A DNA stretch of 64,000 nt from Varroa destructor (Eukaryota; Arthropoda; Arachnida; Mesostigmata; Varroidae): contig NW_019211455.1 in the NCBI RefSeq assembly GCF_002443255.2, positions 5,562,597 through 5,626,596 on the forward strand. The letters run 5' to 3'. Shown piece after piece: positions 26,501-39,500 of the stretch. The notes under the pieces are model-generated. The model was not told the DNA's origin and made no database searches. It saw only the letters and a program-made list of their open reading frames with translations. Each line of letters opens with the position of its first letter. Position 1 is the stretch's first letter. The translations under genes were made by a program, and so were the position numbers.

Positions 26501-29500
26501 AACGTCTTTAGACTATATTATCGGATGTACAGCATCGTTCGGCCCGCAATGATAATAGCGAGCAGCCTAACAATGTTTCTGTTATTGATGCATCTTTCCC
26601 TTCACTCTTACTTTATATTTATGTGCAGGTCCTGCCGACATAATTCCAAAGTATTTGTACATCGTGAACAATTCCGCTAGATCGACTAACAAATAAATTA
26701 GTACGTAATAATTGTAATAGCAATCATTACGTACTAATTTATCATTACGCTACAATTAACTTTATCCAGCCGGTCATGCATCTGCTAAGTGATCTCCTAC
26801 GTGCAGTCTTTTTAAACGGGAACATTACATTAGTGTATTGCCTCCTCTACCGGACTTGCGGTATTTCGTCGTCTACTCATTGACTTCTTCAGTTGCGAAC
26901 AGCGGTTTTCTAAGACCGGCTTCTCCGAAGCCTCTCTACATTCCGAGCAATGAGAATGTGCATAAATTTCAACAGTGATCATTTTGTGCTGAGTCACTCC
27001 GTTGTGGTTGCGCCACTGACGAACAATAGCCAAAATTGCCGACCGTGGTCGGTTAGCGCCCCCCGGTGTAGGCGAAGGGTGCGGGTGGAAATGACGAGGG
27101 ACAGGAATAAGAAATCAACGGTTGCACCGGTTGAGGCGCACAGCACAAGACAGCGAACACCTGCTACAGGAGTCGCTTGAGATAGTACTATCGTACTGCT
27201 AAAGCTAGACGCTTTTCTTCCGATATATCCCAGGCTGACCTGGCAGTTTTTTTCATTACAGTTAGTATGCTCTTTCTAGAGATTTTAAACAGGCTTACTT
27301 ATTTACTATGGTAAAAATATGAGCGTTTGTCGTTTCCTACTTCTCTAGGGTAATGTACGTATTCCTTTGCAAGAAATATAACGGCGTTCAGCAATGGAGG
27401 CGATTGATTGCCATGGATAATAGGAGATTACGAATCTATTTGCGAAAAACACGATGGTAATTTTAAACTCAAGTCACCGGTCTTATTCTGTGCTCGCTGC
27501 TTTATGATTAAAAGTTATTAAATACAATATCATTTCTGTATTATATAGTATAAGTTATCCAAGGGCGCGCTTTTCATCCAATCATGAACCTTCTAATCCT
27601 ATCCCTGAAATTATTTCGAGCTCTATTAGCATTCATGAAATCAAACTCTTTTTCATTAGGAATCTAATACTGATGTACCTTTGCTATTCGATAAATTGGT
27701 GTTGGGATATTAGGCATGAATTGCCGGTAAATAATTACTCCTCTTCATTTTTCCTGCGCTATTGGTCTGAAGATACGGGGAGTTAACAGTTTCCACGTTA
27801 AGTGGTTGCTAGTGTTAGCGGTTGGCTTATAAAAAATGTGGCGGTAATGGGGCTCAATGTAGGGACACGATATAATATTCATTAGGTGATACTTGGAACC
27901 ATTTCTCTCCTATAAGGTGGCCATCATTCGCGTATGAGAGATTAGAATTTTTTTTAGAAATTATATTTAAGCGCCATTTACACTAGAGCACATCGAAGGA
28001 AAATGTTGAATCTTTCTTGGCTCGATGTACATATACACCGGCAAAAATGGTATCGACGACACAACTGAGAATGATTACCAGATCATACGTCTGATTAGGG
28101 CTAAACGTAAACAAAGTGGGACACGTGCCACCATCTCGTTAAGTGCTCCTGCTGGTAGGGAAAAGCTGAAGTGTTAATGTTATTATTAGACCGTTCTTAG
28201 GCCAATATTAGTAGGGCCTGCATCATGATGAGGGTTTTGCTATTTTGTCCTTCGGTAAATACACACACACACACACACACACGAAGAGGAATAAATGCGG
28301 CCACTGCTATATTGAATAGGTCGCGAGTGGCATTTTATAACATATAATGGTCGTATTATTAGTTGCTCGCTAGCCCTTTAGTCGCTGACTCGTGCTATTG
28401 TTTGTTCTAAAACCGAAAGCCATCTCCCGCCATCTATATTCGCGTTTCTTATACCACTGATTACAATGCCAATATGGCGCAGTCGGGACCAATTTCTATA
28501 ATTATATGCCATAATTTATGTCAGGACTGTATTTATATGATATCCACACTGCTCAAACGCTATAGTAGATTGTTCATGGCCATTGAATTATCTCTACTAC
28601 CTGTTGTTCTATCTATACGCCGGCTCCGTCATTGCTGTTGTTATTGTGGGGATTGACATATAACACTATAATGTGCCACATCATTTATAGGCATGGAAAA
28701 CGGTATAGCAGTATATAAAAATAAATGTTTAGAGTTCTACTTGCGCTAATGCCGTGAGACATCACTTCGTACGATTGAAACAAAACGTGCCTAGGCCCGT
28801 TTCTCAACCTAGTGTAGTAGGACGCTACCGCGCCTTCACCGAGACATATATATGTGTATATATGTGTGTACCGACAAATATAGGCATATTTGTAATGGCA
28901 TTAGCTAGTAATAAGCTACGCCAGTGTTCCGGCGTGAGCCAAAACCGGTCTCTTTATTTCCGAGATGTGCCCAGGTCGTTCAGTCTATGTAAACGCACCG
29001 CAGCGCAATACAGCAAGTCCCGAAGGGCAACACCACGCTACGGTCATTCGGCCTATGCATTCCGAAGCAACCCGGGTCGCTGACCAAAGTAGCCTCTAAC
29101 GTCGGGCTGCTAACACAGACGGGTGCGTGCGAAGCGCGTAAAAACGGAGCGTTTTCGCACATCAGTCGCCTCCGCTACATCGGACCGTCTTTCGGCTCAT
29201 GAATATCTTAATTGTGGGGCCAGCGGGCAGAATACTTAGGCTCTATTAGGAAAACGGACTTCTTTTCGCCCTAAGCGACTACCAAGTTCATTTATGTGTA
29301 TACGTAAGTTGGTAGCATTGATTGTGTTTGTCTTCGTGTTGCTGTGTGTAGTGCGCGACTTTTGATATGACGGCATGTACAGACTTTCAAGGACCATTTC
29401 AATGAGCCGTACCTTCACAATTTCTAGATGTTAACCAATGGTTTTTATGTCAGTGCCAAAAAATTAGCAGCAAACAATAAAGACATCGTGTAGCTAGCTC

Positions 29501-32500
29501 TAGTTTTAAACGATGCGACTGACTGAGGCAAAACAAACAGTTAAAAGAAAGAAGTAAGCGATCGTTTTATTATATAGTGAAACTTAGTGAACGATAAGTG
29601 GCTTTTCACGATCTAACCTATACCTGTATCTTGGCTTATCTGGAGTATAACGACTGAATCCAGACCGAGACACAACGGCGTTAGATTACTTAAGTTAATA
29701 GATTCCAACGAACGTAAACAACTTGAAAGCTAGAAAAACTTAATAACTAACGGCTGTGACATTATATTGCATATTAATTTAATTAATTAGTACGTAGATC
29801 TTCATTTTTTTTTCCACTAAGCGAAAAATTGTCTGAAGTCAATTTCGCGAGGTTGTATTGACGGTTCTTCAATAAACAGCTACTAAGCCTAACCAAAAAA
29901 CCTGACCTCGGTGCCGTACATCTAACCTATATCATTGAGATTAGGAAATGTAATATTTCATTTCAAGCGAAGCTTATAAGTCATAAAATTTATATGAGGA
30001 ATAGCATTGTTATCTAAAGTGACTGGAACAGTCTACTCTTAAACAAATTGCAGACGGAAGGTACGCACGTTATCTCGAAATTAGATCGCCTACATGAAAA
30101 CACAAAAATAAAAAATAGTTCTCCCAAGGAGTATATTGCAGAAAACTTATTAAAAGTTACTTTGACAACTTTACGTTTTTTCGATAGGTCCTACGTGTAA
30201 ATAAGCCATACGATCGCTAAAAAAGACCTTTATAACATAGTTTTTTCGCCAGGGAATTCGATTTAATATATAAATGTTTTGTACGCCCTAATTTCAAGTT
30301 ATGTCCTTAATTTCAATAGGATATTTATCCTATTAGCTATCCTAAATAGCTAAAGTCGTTGAATTTGCTTGATAAGCAATTCCTACAGGCCAGTTAGTAC
30401 CGATCGAATTATCGTGTCGCCCAAAATTCATCTATTTGAAGCCTATTATACGCTTGGGAATGTGCAAGGATGACCAGTAAAATTCACTGCGGTTATTGCA
30501 TAAATATGGAATATTTCGCACCACTCAGAGCTGTCGGCCTACTTGGGGTTCCTAGGCATGCCGGATGCGGCCTACAGAACGACGCCGCATGCCGGATACA
30601 AACAGTTTTGCTGCTGCCTTCAGTCCGAAGTTAACTTCGAGGTCGCGGGTGGGTTCTGATGGTGTGCGCCATAACGACGAGTTAGTTTTCGAAGTGTCTT
30701 GCACCTTTTGGGATTAATAAACGCGAGCCAACTGCATCCAACGCGCGTTTCCACTGGCAGCTGAATTGTGGAAGTGACCATGTCATAACTACACCTTTTA
30801 ACCATAACCACACAAAAAGATGATTTACTGTCAGATTGTTACATTTCGGCATCTACACAAATGTTTATTATATAAAGGTTTACAGGAGCGTCTAAGAAAA
30901 AAAATACATTTCACGAGAGAGAGGTGCTCTTCAAGGCTCAACAATGATGTAGTGTTTCTATTGGCGCTTACCACCCAGTTTTACTTGCTGATAAAAAGCC
31001 TTATTATCATTAACTGTATTGAAAAAGACTTCTATAAAATGGCTATTCTTAGAACGAGGTATTTTTGGAACTACATTTGTATAAATTTAGTCAATTTTAC
31101 ATCAGAGTAGGTGACCATGTAAATGCGCTCGTAGCACACACCGTCGCTTCCTTCCACCAGCCAACATTACTGCTACCGAGCTCCGCAAGCTTCCTATATG
31201 CATTGATTTAAGTCCGTTTCTTTCCGGACTCACATTTGATCAGCCTCAACCAATTGAACAGTTCCGAACATAGAGGAAGCATTGACCTATAACCCGCCCG
31301 TTAGCAGTGTCATTTGGATAGACAGTAACGATGGGTTCATCGGGTTCTATGTTCGTGGAGACAGATCTAAATACGTCCAATGTTCTTGTTCGTCTCTCCT
31401 TTCTCCACCTGGTCCTTGTGGATTCAACCGCCTCTGATTTAACCCTTCAAGCTCAGAAAGAAGTCATCCTTTCTCCGAACCCTAAACCCGAAGCGCGTTT
31501 AGGGACGTATCATAACTGGGGTAGCGAGAACCAACATATTCTTACAGGCTCTAATTTGTCGAAACTTAATTTGTAGTTGGTAACCTTGACTCTTAGGCGA
31601 TTCTTTGGCAAAAAAATAGACGCCGGCATAAAGGTACTGCTTGGGGGGCTCTGCAAAACTTCATGTACTGTGAGAGTAGGCCAGACGAGCATTCTCTACC
31701 ATGAGACATGATATAGCTTGCTGACTTATTGTGGTAAGTCAGCTAGCGTTTTGATGATCTGTTTGGTCTATTCTTACTATTAGGAATAATGCCTGTAATA
31801 ATCGATTAGCATGACACCCTATCAAGATATCTATGTAATTGAAAAGTAGCTGAAAACGTTAAGAGAACGTACGTTTTCAGTAAATGTGACAGGTATAAGA
31901 GTCGTCACCTATGATCAGTGTGTAGAAACCCTACGGTCTTCTAGTGATTTAAGCAGTAGGTTTTTGTCTTGAAACAGCTTTTTGTTTATAAGTGAGTTGA
32001 TTGAACCTGGCATCGAAGAAACCTAGGAGTAGATAAAAACGCATGCAGCTTTGAGAGAAAGTCTCGTTCGCTCGTCACAAAGCGCGGAGGCTGACGAAAT
32101 GGGGACGCGCTTGGGACTGGAGAACTGAGTATGTTGCGTGTCGCTGTGGATCCCGTTACATCACGGACTGAGTGGCTCACCGCTGTCCAATCGGTGATCA
32201 TTATAGCAAGCCGAAGATTTTTAGACAAGAGTTCGCTTCGTTTTGGTTTCATCTCCATGTCAATGCTGCCGAAGTATTTGCTTCCTTTGACTCGATCGGA
32301 AATGACGAAGGTTTTGCCATAGGAAAGGACGAGAGCCCGAATATTAAGGGAACAAGGTTCAGTGACGGAGCTCGTGAGCAAGCGCGATTTCAATTTTCAA
32401 TTTCAACGAGGTCGCAAATCCGTCTACTGAAACGGGGAGCTCTAGTGTCTGTTCGTCAAGTCTCCCACGAAGAGACCATAGGAAGACGCAAAGTTGTGAC

Positions 32501-35500
32501 GCTGTGGGTTGGTTGTTTAGAACAGAACGACCGAGGGACTAGCATAGATAACGCATTGGAACGAGGGGCAAAGGAAACAGCGCGGCTATATCATGCTCTT
32601 ATACTGTACATGAGTAGTCTAGTTTTTTATAGAAAGACGCTGATGGCAGAAAAGTAGATGCGCTTAGGGTACACATTGTACCTCGTCTCTTTCTTTAGCC
32701 CTACTTGTCTAGAATATTATGGATTTTTGCGTATATTAAAATCAAAGTAGCTGCGAACAGGAAGTGTTTGAGAGAAGAAAATTTTCTTGAGAAGCTTTAA
32801 GACAAATATATTGTTCGCTCAAAAAGGTCGGCTTAGTGTATTCTTGGGTCCTATTTAGTGTATTTTTCGGTCCTATGCGATTTCATTACAAGCATACTTT
32901 GTAAGCCGATTCGTGTTCTATGAAAATACAAAAAAAAATGCAAGAATGCAAATTATATGGTTTCAACGATCTCCGTAAAAGTTTTAGCCTATTATTACTA
33001 TTGATCAATTGTTTGAAATAGCGTGAAATTATTTTCAAGGTTACTGGTGTTAGCGGGAATTGCGCAGATTGTCTAGCAAAGGTTTCAACTACTTATAGTT
33101 TGCTTTTAGATGTTTTAGCACAAATCCCAGGTTGTGTATTGCCATACAATCAATTTACTGATTCTACTCTCGATACAGCCTGGTCTGATCCAACGATTTA
33201 ATAATGAATGGCGGCATCTGGTCCTATCTTCCCGAAGCTGCCTTGTCGATCATGCCAAGTGGAATCGTGCCTTCGACATCCGCCGGCCGTGGGCCTCGAT
33301 CTGCACGGAGGTTCTGCTTTCGCTTCTACTGTATAATTTCACAATTGGGACAACATTGTGCCATCGACTCGAAGTTTCGTTCGAAATTACACTTGAACAC
33401 CGCATATTTCTAAAAACGCAATAGGTTTGCCAATATTAGCACTTTGATCGCTGGAAGTAGGGTAACGACACCCAACTGCTGACAGTAGCTTTTTGAAGGA
33501 CGATTCAATCAAAGGATAGACTCGATACTTTTGCTCTAAATCTGGAGCTATTGTGCGAAATTGACTTGATATAACCGCTCTTAATAAAGTATTATTGTAC
33601 AGAGATATATTCCTATATTTTATCTATATAGGAATTCTAGTTAAGGATGGAGCTTTGTGTAACTATTATTATGAAAAATTTTGCTCATTTGTTGTCCTGA
33701 AATTGATGAAATCGCTTGACGTCAAAGCTAGAGTTCGTGCTTTTAATAAGTTAGGATATAGAGTTAAATATGGTAATAGACACATCTTTTTTCTCATTCA
33801 GTTCTCCTCAAACTAGCCCTTGTAATCGCCGTTGGTCCTGGTCGCGTCCTGCATAGTGTTTTCTCAAATACTACATATAATTCTATTATATATATAATGC
33901 GTTGTGTTCTCGTCAAAATGAAAAACCGAAATTGTGCATTATGTTCATTTATGTGCATTTGTAATGCAAAACAATTAAGACGATGTCAAATAATATTTTC
34001 AACCCTGTGAATACCAAATTCAAATCTGAGCCGAATAAACGACAAGGGTTACATGTGTAGGCGCATTTACAGGAAGGGGAAGAAATTAAGCCGCATATCA
34101 GCCTCTTCACGGATCGATTTTAGCCGCGCACTTACAGACGTCCCCAACGCCAATGGTTTTGCCCGTCCAACGTCCATTGGTATCTTAACAGCTAACGACG
34201 ACGACGACGGAGGTGATTGTGGTGGTCATCGTTAATCTCTTTCTTTTTGGCTGAAGACGGATGGCCGACATCCGGCTTTTTTTCATGCACTATATCGCTT
34301 CACTCATTCAGGGCGGTGCCGCTGGTCCATTGAAGGACTAACAGGCAAAGCGACAGCGTTAGTCAGGAACTGTAGGCTGTTGCAGACCTTGCCCATATCT
34401 TAATGGGATAATCCACAATGAAGACTTTCGTCGAGGTACCGTACAACCATGGCGGACCTATCCTGTCCTGGCGAATGCGTTCACCAGCTGCCACATCACA
34501 ACGCTGCCGTGACGAAAGACAGACAGATCAGGGCTTCGTCCTGACGTCTCCTTACATTATTGAGACTTCGTCGCCTGCACACGCCTGCATACACAGGTAC
34601 ACACACGCTAGACTAAACCACTGGTCCCCTTTCGACTGCCGCTGCTGTCGCTGGCGTAGACTGCCTTCGTTGACCATATGCCGCCAGCCGTATCCTGTGC
34701 CTCTCCTGCATACCAATACACCTTCGAAAACGAGGACGAAAAAAAAGACGCCTATCTCTTATCGTCATCACGAGGCGGAGTATAGCATACACCTAAGGAG
34801 TCCATGAACGTGCTGTTATACAGAACCGTTGAGGAGATTTCCTTCATCTGATGCTCCCAGAGCTTCTGTTGTTCCGGTGTTCTACTGCTTTGCGTTGATG
34901 TCCATAATCGGCGTTGTGGCAAAAGCGACAATCGCCGAAGCTTTATAGATGAGTTCGAGATGCAAATTCTGTGTTGTCTACAGCGACCTTTTTGTAAAGA
35001 AGTGGCTTCTTCTGTACTTGCTCCGCTCCTCTCTGGTTCTTTTTCCCGCGTCGTCGTTCTCTACTGTCGTTACGGCCATTTCGGTGAAACTTACCAGATC
35101 GTGTTCGATATCCTACTGTATCTGTAGCTATATATCTCGCTCGCTTGCTTGCCTTATCGTTCTCTTTCACATTTTTTTTTACTCTCTCATCCCGGATTCT
35201 AGTGAAGGAGGATTTGATATTTCCCGTAAGGCATTCACCTTTTCAAGTTGGTTGGGCGCTTATCAAATTTATCTCCTCGTCAAACCGTCTCCAGTCCCTA
35301 AGGCAGCTCGAAAAGGCCGTTAGTCCGCTAAAACGATACGCGCGAACTGCTGTCGCGGCTGAGCTCAGGTTTCGTTTGAGCTGCTTCCCTCTTCTGCTTT
35401 CCTTCCTCACTCCGTTTCCATTCTTTAAAGCAAGCAATGGCTGAGTCGATGACGAGACATGGAGGGCTACTGTCGACACGTTTTTTTTGCCTGCGCCGCC

Positions 35501-36481
35501 GCCAGGCTACTGAGTCGAGTTCGAATCCTCGTCATTCTCTTTCATTGAGTCTTTTTCGCCACATCTTTTCGTTTTGAAATCAAATTTTCCTTATTCGTGC
35601 GGCTTTTCGAATCTGCGAAAGTCTGCCATTGCTGGTTCATATGTTTTCCGTGAACGAACGCTTCGTTCTTTCTGAATCTACGCGATCGCTTGCTTTTTCA
35701 GGACCTCCGTACAAAGCTGGTGTGTATGTATGTCTGACGTTTGTGCGGAAGATGGCAAACTCACAAGATGAGGTGGTTGTGGTCCTGGGGGAATCCTAGT
35801 GCCGGACGCTCCGAACAGAAAGATATTGTCGAGAGCGAGTATACTCACGTATACGTCGAAGTGGTGATGTGTCTGTATATGTGTGTACGCGGGGTGGGTA
35901 AGTGGGGAGCTCATGTGCGGGGGAGGAGGTTGTTAAGGTGGTATTCAGGCTATAGGGCGAACTGCCGACAGGGCTAGGCGATGGTTGTTGGACTTAGCGT
36001 CTCTGTGTCAAGCTAGCAAAAGCCTCGCCTTAGCGGCCACAAGAATCTCGCACGGTTGGGCGTAACAGACGGTAGCGGAAACGAACAAAGAAAAGCAAAG
36101 TACGTAAGATGCTGTGGCACCATGGGCCAACGTGCAAGGTGCAGGTCGCTAAATCCAACGAACCTTTGGAAAGCCACGCACGGTTGCGTCACGAGGGCTA
36201 ACAATGTGCCCTAGGATCCGGAAAGTGTACAGGGAGAACTGGATAGAGAACCGGTGCCAGTATCATCATTATATGGCGGCCTGGTTACTGGGCCAAACAC
36301 TTGAGCGTATACAGTTTTATCGTCGAAATAATTCTATAATACAGCGTAAACAGGAACCAAATAAAATGTGATAATATTTTGTTGTATATATAGGTACTTT
36401 TATGTTTCTGTTTCATTTAACTCGCATTTGAAATATACAATTGATTAGTTTGTTTTATAGGAAGAGATGAACACAAGCCTA

Positions 36482-36512
<31 letters not shown>

Positions 36513-39500
36513 TGCCTTGTTGGATAAGCCCAACTCGTGAAACCTAGGTAAATAAGTTATCTCTGTTATCTGTCACCTGCGTATCCATAATCGTATAAAG
36601 CAGTGCAGACTTTATACAGTGCCTAACACGCACCACAAGACGATGTCTTTGTTTTCGTGTTTTAGGGAAGACTGCATTGCCGTTCGTGAGTCATTTTGCT
36701 ACAATGAGTGGGCCATGGTAGAGGATAACAAACAGCGTGGCATCTACGTCAGTCCACGAGGACACTTTCGCCTACCACACTGCGAAAATCTTCCATCAGT
36801 GCATGAAAAATCGTGGGCTTGCTCGCACGCGCACATCACAGACTTCCGTCATGAAGAAGTCACAAGTGAGTACCCCAAGTCAACTGTAATAGAGCGAGCA
36901 AGTTTTTCAAATCATGAGAGATTTGTAATTCAAATAATTTAACACAGTATATATATATATATATATATATACTGTGTTAAATATATACTGTGTGCGTTTT
37001 TATTCAATAGACGAAGTAGTTTTGAACTGGATAGTTGTCCTTCAAATGTGGCATTAGTGGTGCCTATAAGTTGTATTCATTGTTAGGTATCGCGATGTCT
37101 ACGGTCTTGCCATAAGAAGCATTTGCTAAAATAGACAGGAGGATATTTTGTTTTTCGCGCTTCGCAATGATGAGGTCATTTATCACGGCTTATGCGCCTG
37201 TATTTTTTAACTTTATTGTGACAGCAAAGATGTAAGCTTATCCAATCTATCTTTATATTCGCGGTAGGCCTCACGACATCATCATTGGTTCGTCACTCAA
37301 TTCATCTACATTAAGTTCTACTTCTATCCACTTGAGGCACTTTCCTTGATGTTCCTTTACCACTGAATATGACCAACGAGCAGACCGAAGTTCAGGACGG
37401 CCGCCCGTGTACAAAGTCAAGTACTCCTTCAGGTTCTGAGACGGATCACCTTCACTCCTTCAGCCTGGTCCTTCCGGTTGTCAAAGCTACTCTTACCTAC
37501 CTACCTTACTAGGTAAAGCCCGTTATCCACTCATCGCCTCACGATCACTTGAGTCCGTTGCCACCATCAGGAATTCCTTCGTCCGTTTGGTACAACCACC
37601 GTGGGAGGAATTGGTCCTGAGAGGATAGCGAAGTGAAATCTCCTCGTAACAGATTTTTTTTGCTCACAAAATATCTTTGGTCTTCAGCTAGCCAGTCGTG
37701 GCCATCTTGGAGATTCTCCAATTCTCTCAGCGACCGCTACATGACTCGCACTTCAACATCTATTGCTACTCCCTGTTTGCCCATCCACTGTCGTCGCGGA
37801 ATCCGTGGATGATAAAGGGGCACCTGGTTGGTTTGTAAGCAAAGACAGAGTGTATAACAAATACAGAGAAGATTGGGAAAAATATCCCCAGGTCACGCTA
37901 CGATTTAGAAGGCGGGAAGCGGTAGGACTTATCGTGCTTTTGTGGGATTCCCTTCGAGCTACTAAAACTAGACAAACGTGGTGAGCCTACAGGCGATTGG
38001 CAGCGGCGTGCCAATGTGTCGCTTCCTGGCAAATATTTCGTATGACAGCCCTCCCACCGCTAACGCCACCACTAGCTCCCCCCACAGCTGTAGCTACTCG
38101 GTTTGAGTCTGCTTTCATTACGATCGGTAGACGGCGAATATACTTACTCTAGCGATCGTCCTAGCATCACCTTCTCGTGGATGGACTTCAGCAGCTGCAA
38201 TGAAGTGTATCCTGCTTAAAGGATTATAAAGAGCGACCCTATTTCTCCTTTTCCCCTGCCACGAGCAGAAGGAGTGTTCATGACATAAAAACTCCTAACT
38301 CGAATCATCGAGAATTACTCTCGAGGTACACTGACACGGAACTTCTATTGGATATTAAGCCATAACTTGGTAGACTTATCCTGAACAACAAAGGTATAAT
38401 GAAAATGAATTTTTTGTAGCTATGCAGGAGAGAAAAGTAGATAATATTTGCGTTGCTAAGTTTAAGTTTGGATTTAAACCCCGAAATATATAGGAATATA
38501 TTCTCTAGTTCATGAAAAGTAGAAATATCCTTTCTTTGCATTCTTAATCATAAAACGCAATTGAGATAAAAATTATTCCATTACATAATACTGTTTCACA
38601 TTTGGTCGTTGAACGATGAAAACCAAGTGCGGGCATGTGAAGGAATCTACATTAGATTTGCAAATTTTTCTATTTACCCAAAAACAGGGCATAGGAAAGC
38701 GCTGTATCATTAACGGGCGGATTCATAGTGTAGTCCCCTTTTGAGACTTTTTCTTGATGCTTTTCAGCTCCAAATTAGAAGGAGTCTTTATCTCAGACAT
38801 GTCCACCCCCCTTTTTTCTCCTTATTTCTACGACCTTTTCTTCATCTTCATGCACGATACGTTTTAATGGCCTCGAATCTTAAACTCATTATCGCATTTA
38901 TTCACTTTCTTCTTTTAAGATGCCTTTTAGGGCTAGTGGCCAGATAATTTGGCCTATGTCGTTCCAACCTTTTTGAAAAGCGTCCCCTAAGTTTTTAGAC
39001 GAGCGTTCTTCTCTTGTTAGCTTTGTCCTAAAAAGGTGCTGTTGTTAGTAATGGCACGTCCTAGCTGACTCTCAAAGAACTATTTTTTGGAGGACAAAAG
39101 GCGGATTAACTGTACCTAGAGAAATAATTCTTATTCTCAGTAGTTAAGTGATTAACAGTCAATGTCCTCCGTTATTTCTACTAATGTAACTGTCGCAAGA
39201 TTCAAGTTCAACTTGACAATATGAAAAGCATGAACGATAACGACAATAGGTATACCAAATTAGCCATCACCGCAAGGAGAGGGAATGCAACTAAATATGA
39301 AAGTACGATTAATATTGCCAATTAAATTTAAGTTATATAATTATATGCATTTTCTTGTGTTTTGCAATTCGTGTGTTGTTCCTGCGACAGCTACGTGTGT
39401 TCGTGGCCGAGGTCGTTTCTATCAGGGCCGGGTGAACACTACGAAGTCAGGTATACCCTGTCAGCCTTGGGACGCCCAGGAGCCACATTCTCATAATCGG

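Larger units (their letters stand above)
21404..36665 (+). other. Large intron (15.3 kb, phase 2)
   Basis: Lies between the two CRD exons. Content noted: a hairpin-forming inverted repeat (26,693-26,742), a CA repeat (28,261-28,282), an imperfect tandem duplication (32,835-32,878), a multi-frame open region (about 31,986-32,657) and a TA repeat (36,486-36,512). GC-richer patches lie near 23,100-23,800, 24,880-25,380, 34,040-34,800 and 35,000-36,230. No transposon protein, tRNA or nested gene was recognised. Introns of this size in receptor genes often hold enhancers, but I can point to none from sequence alone. Confidence 0.8.

Noticed and set aside
37369..37512. 47-codon ATG frame inside the intron after the CRD exons
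   Set aside because: Reasonable codon use but a clear stop, no splice link in phase and no recognised product.
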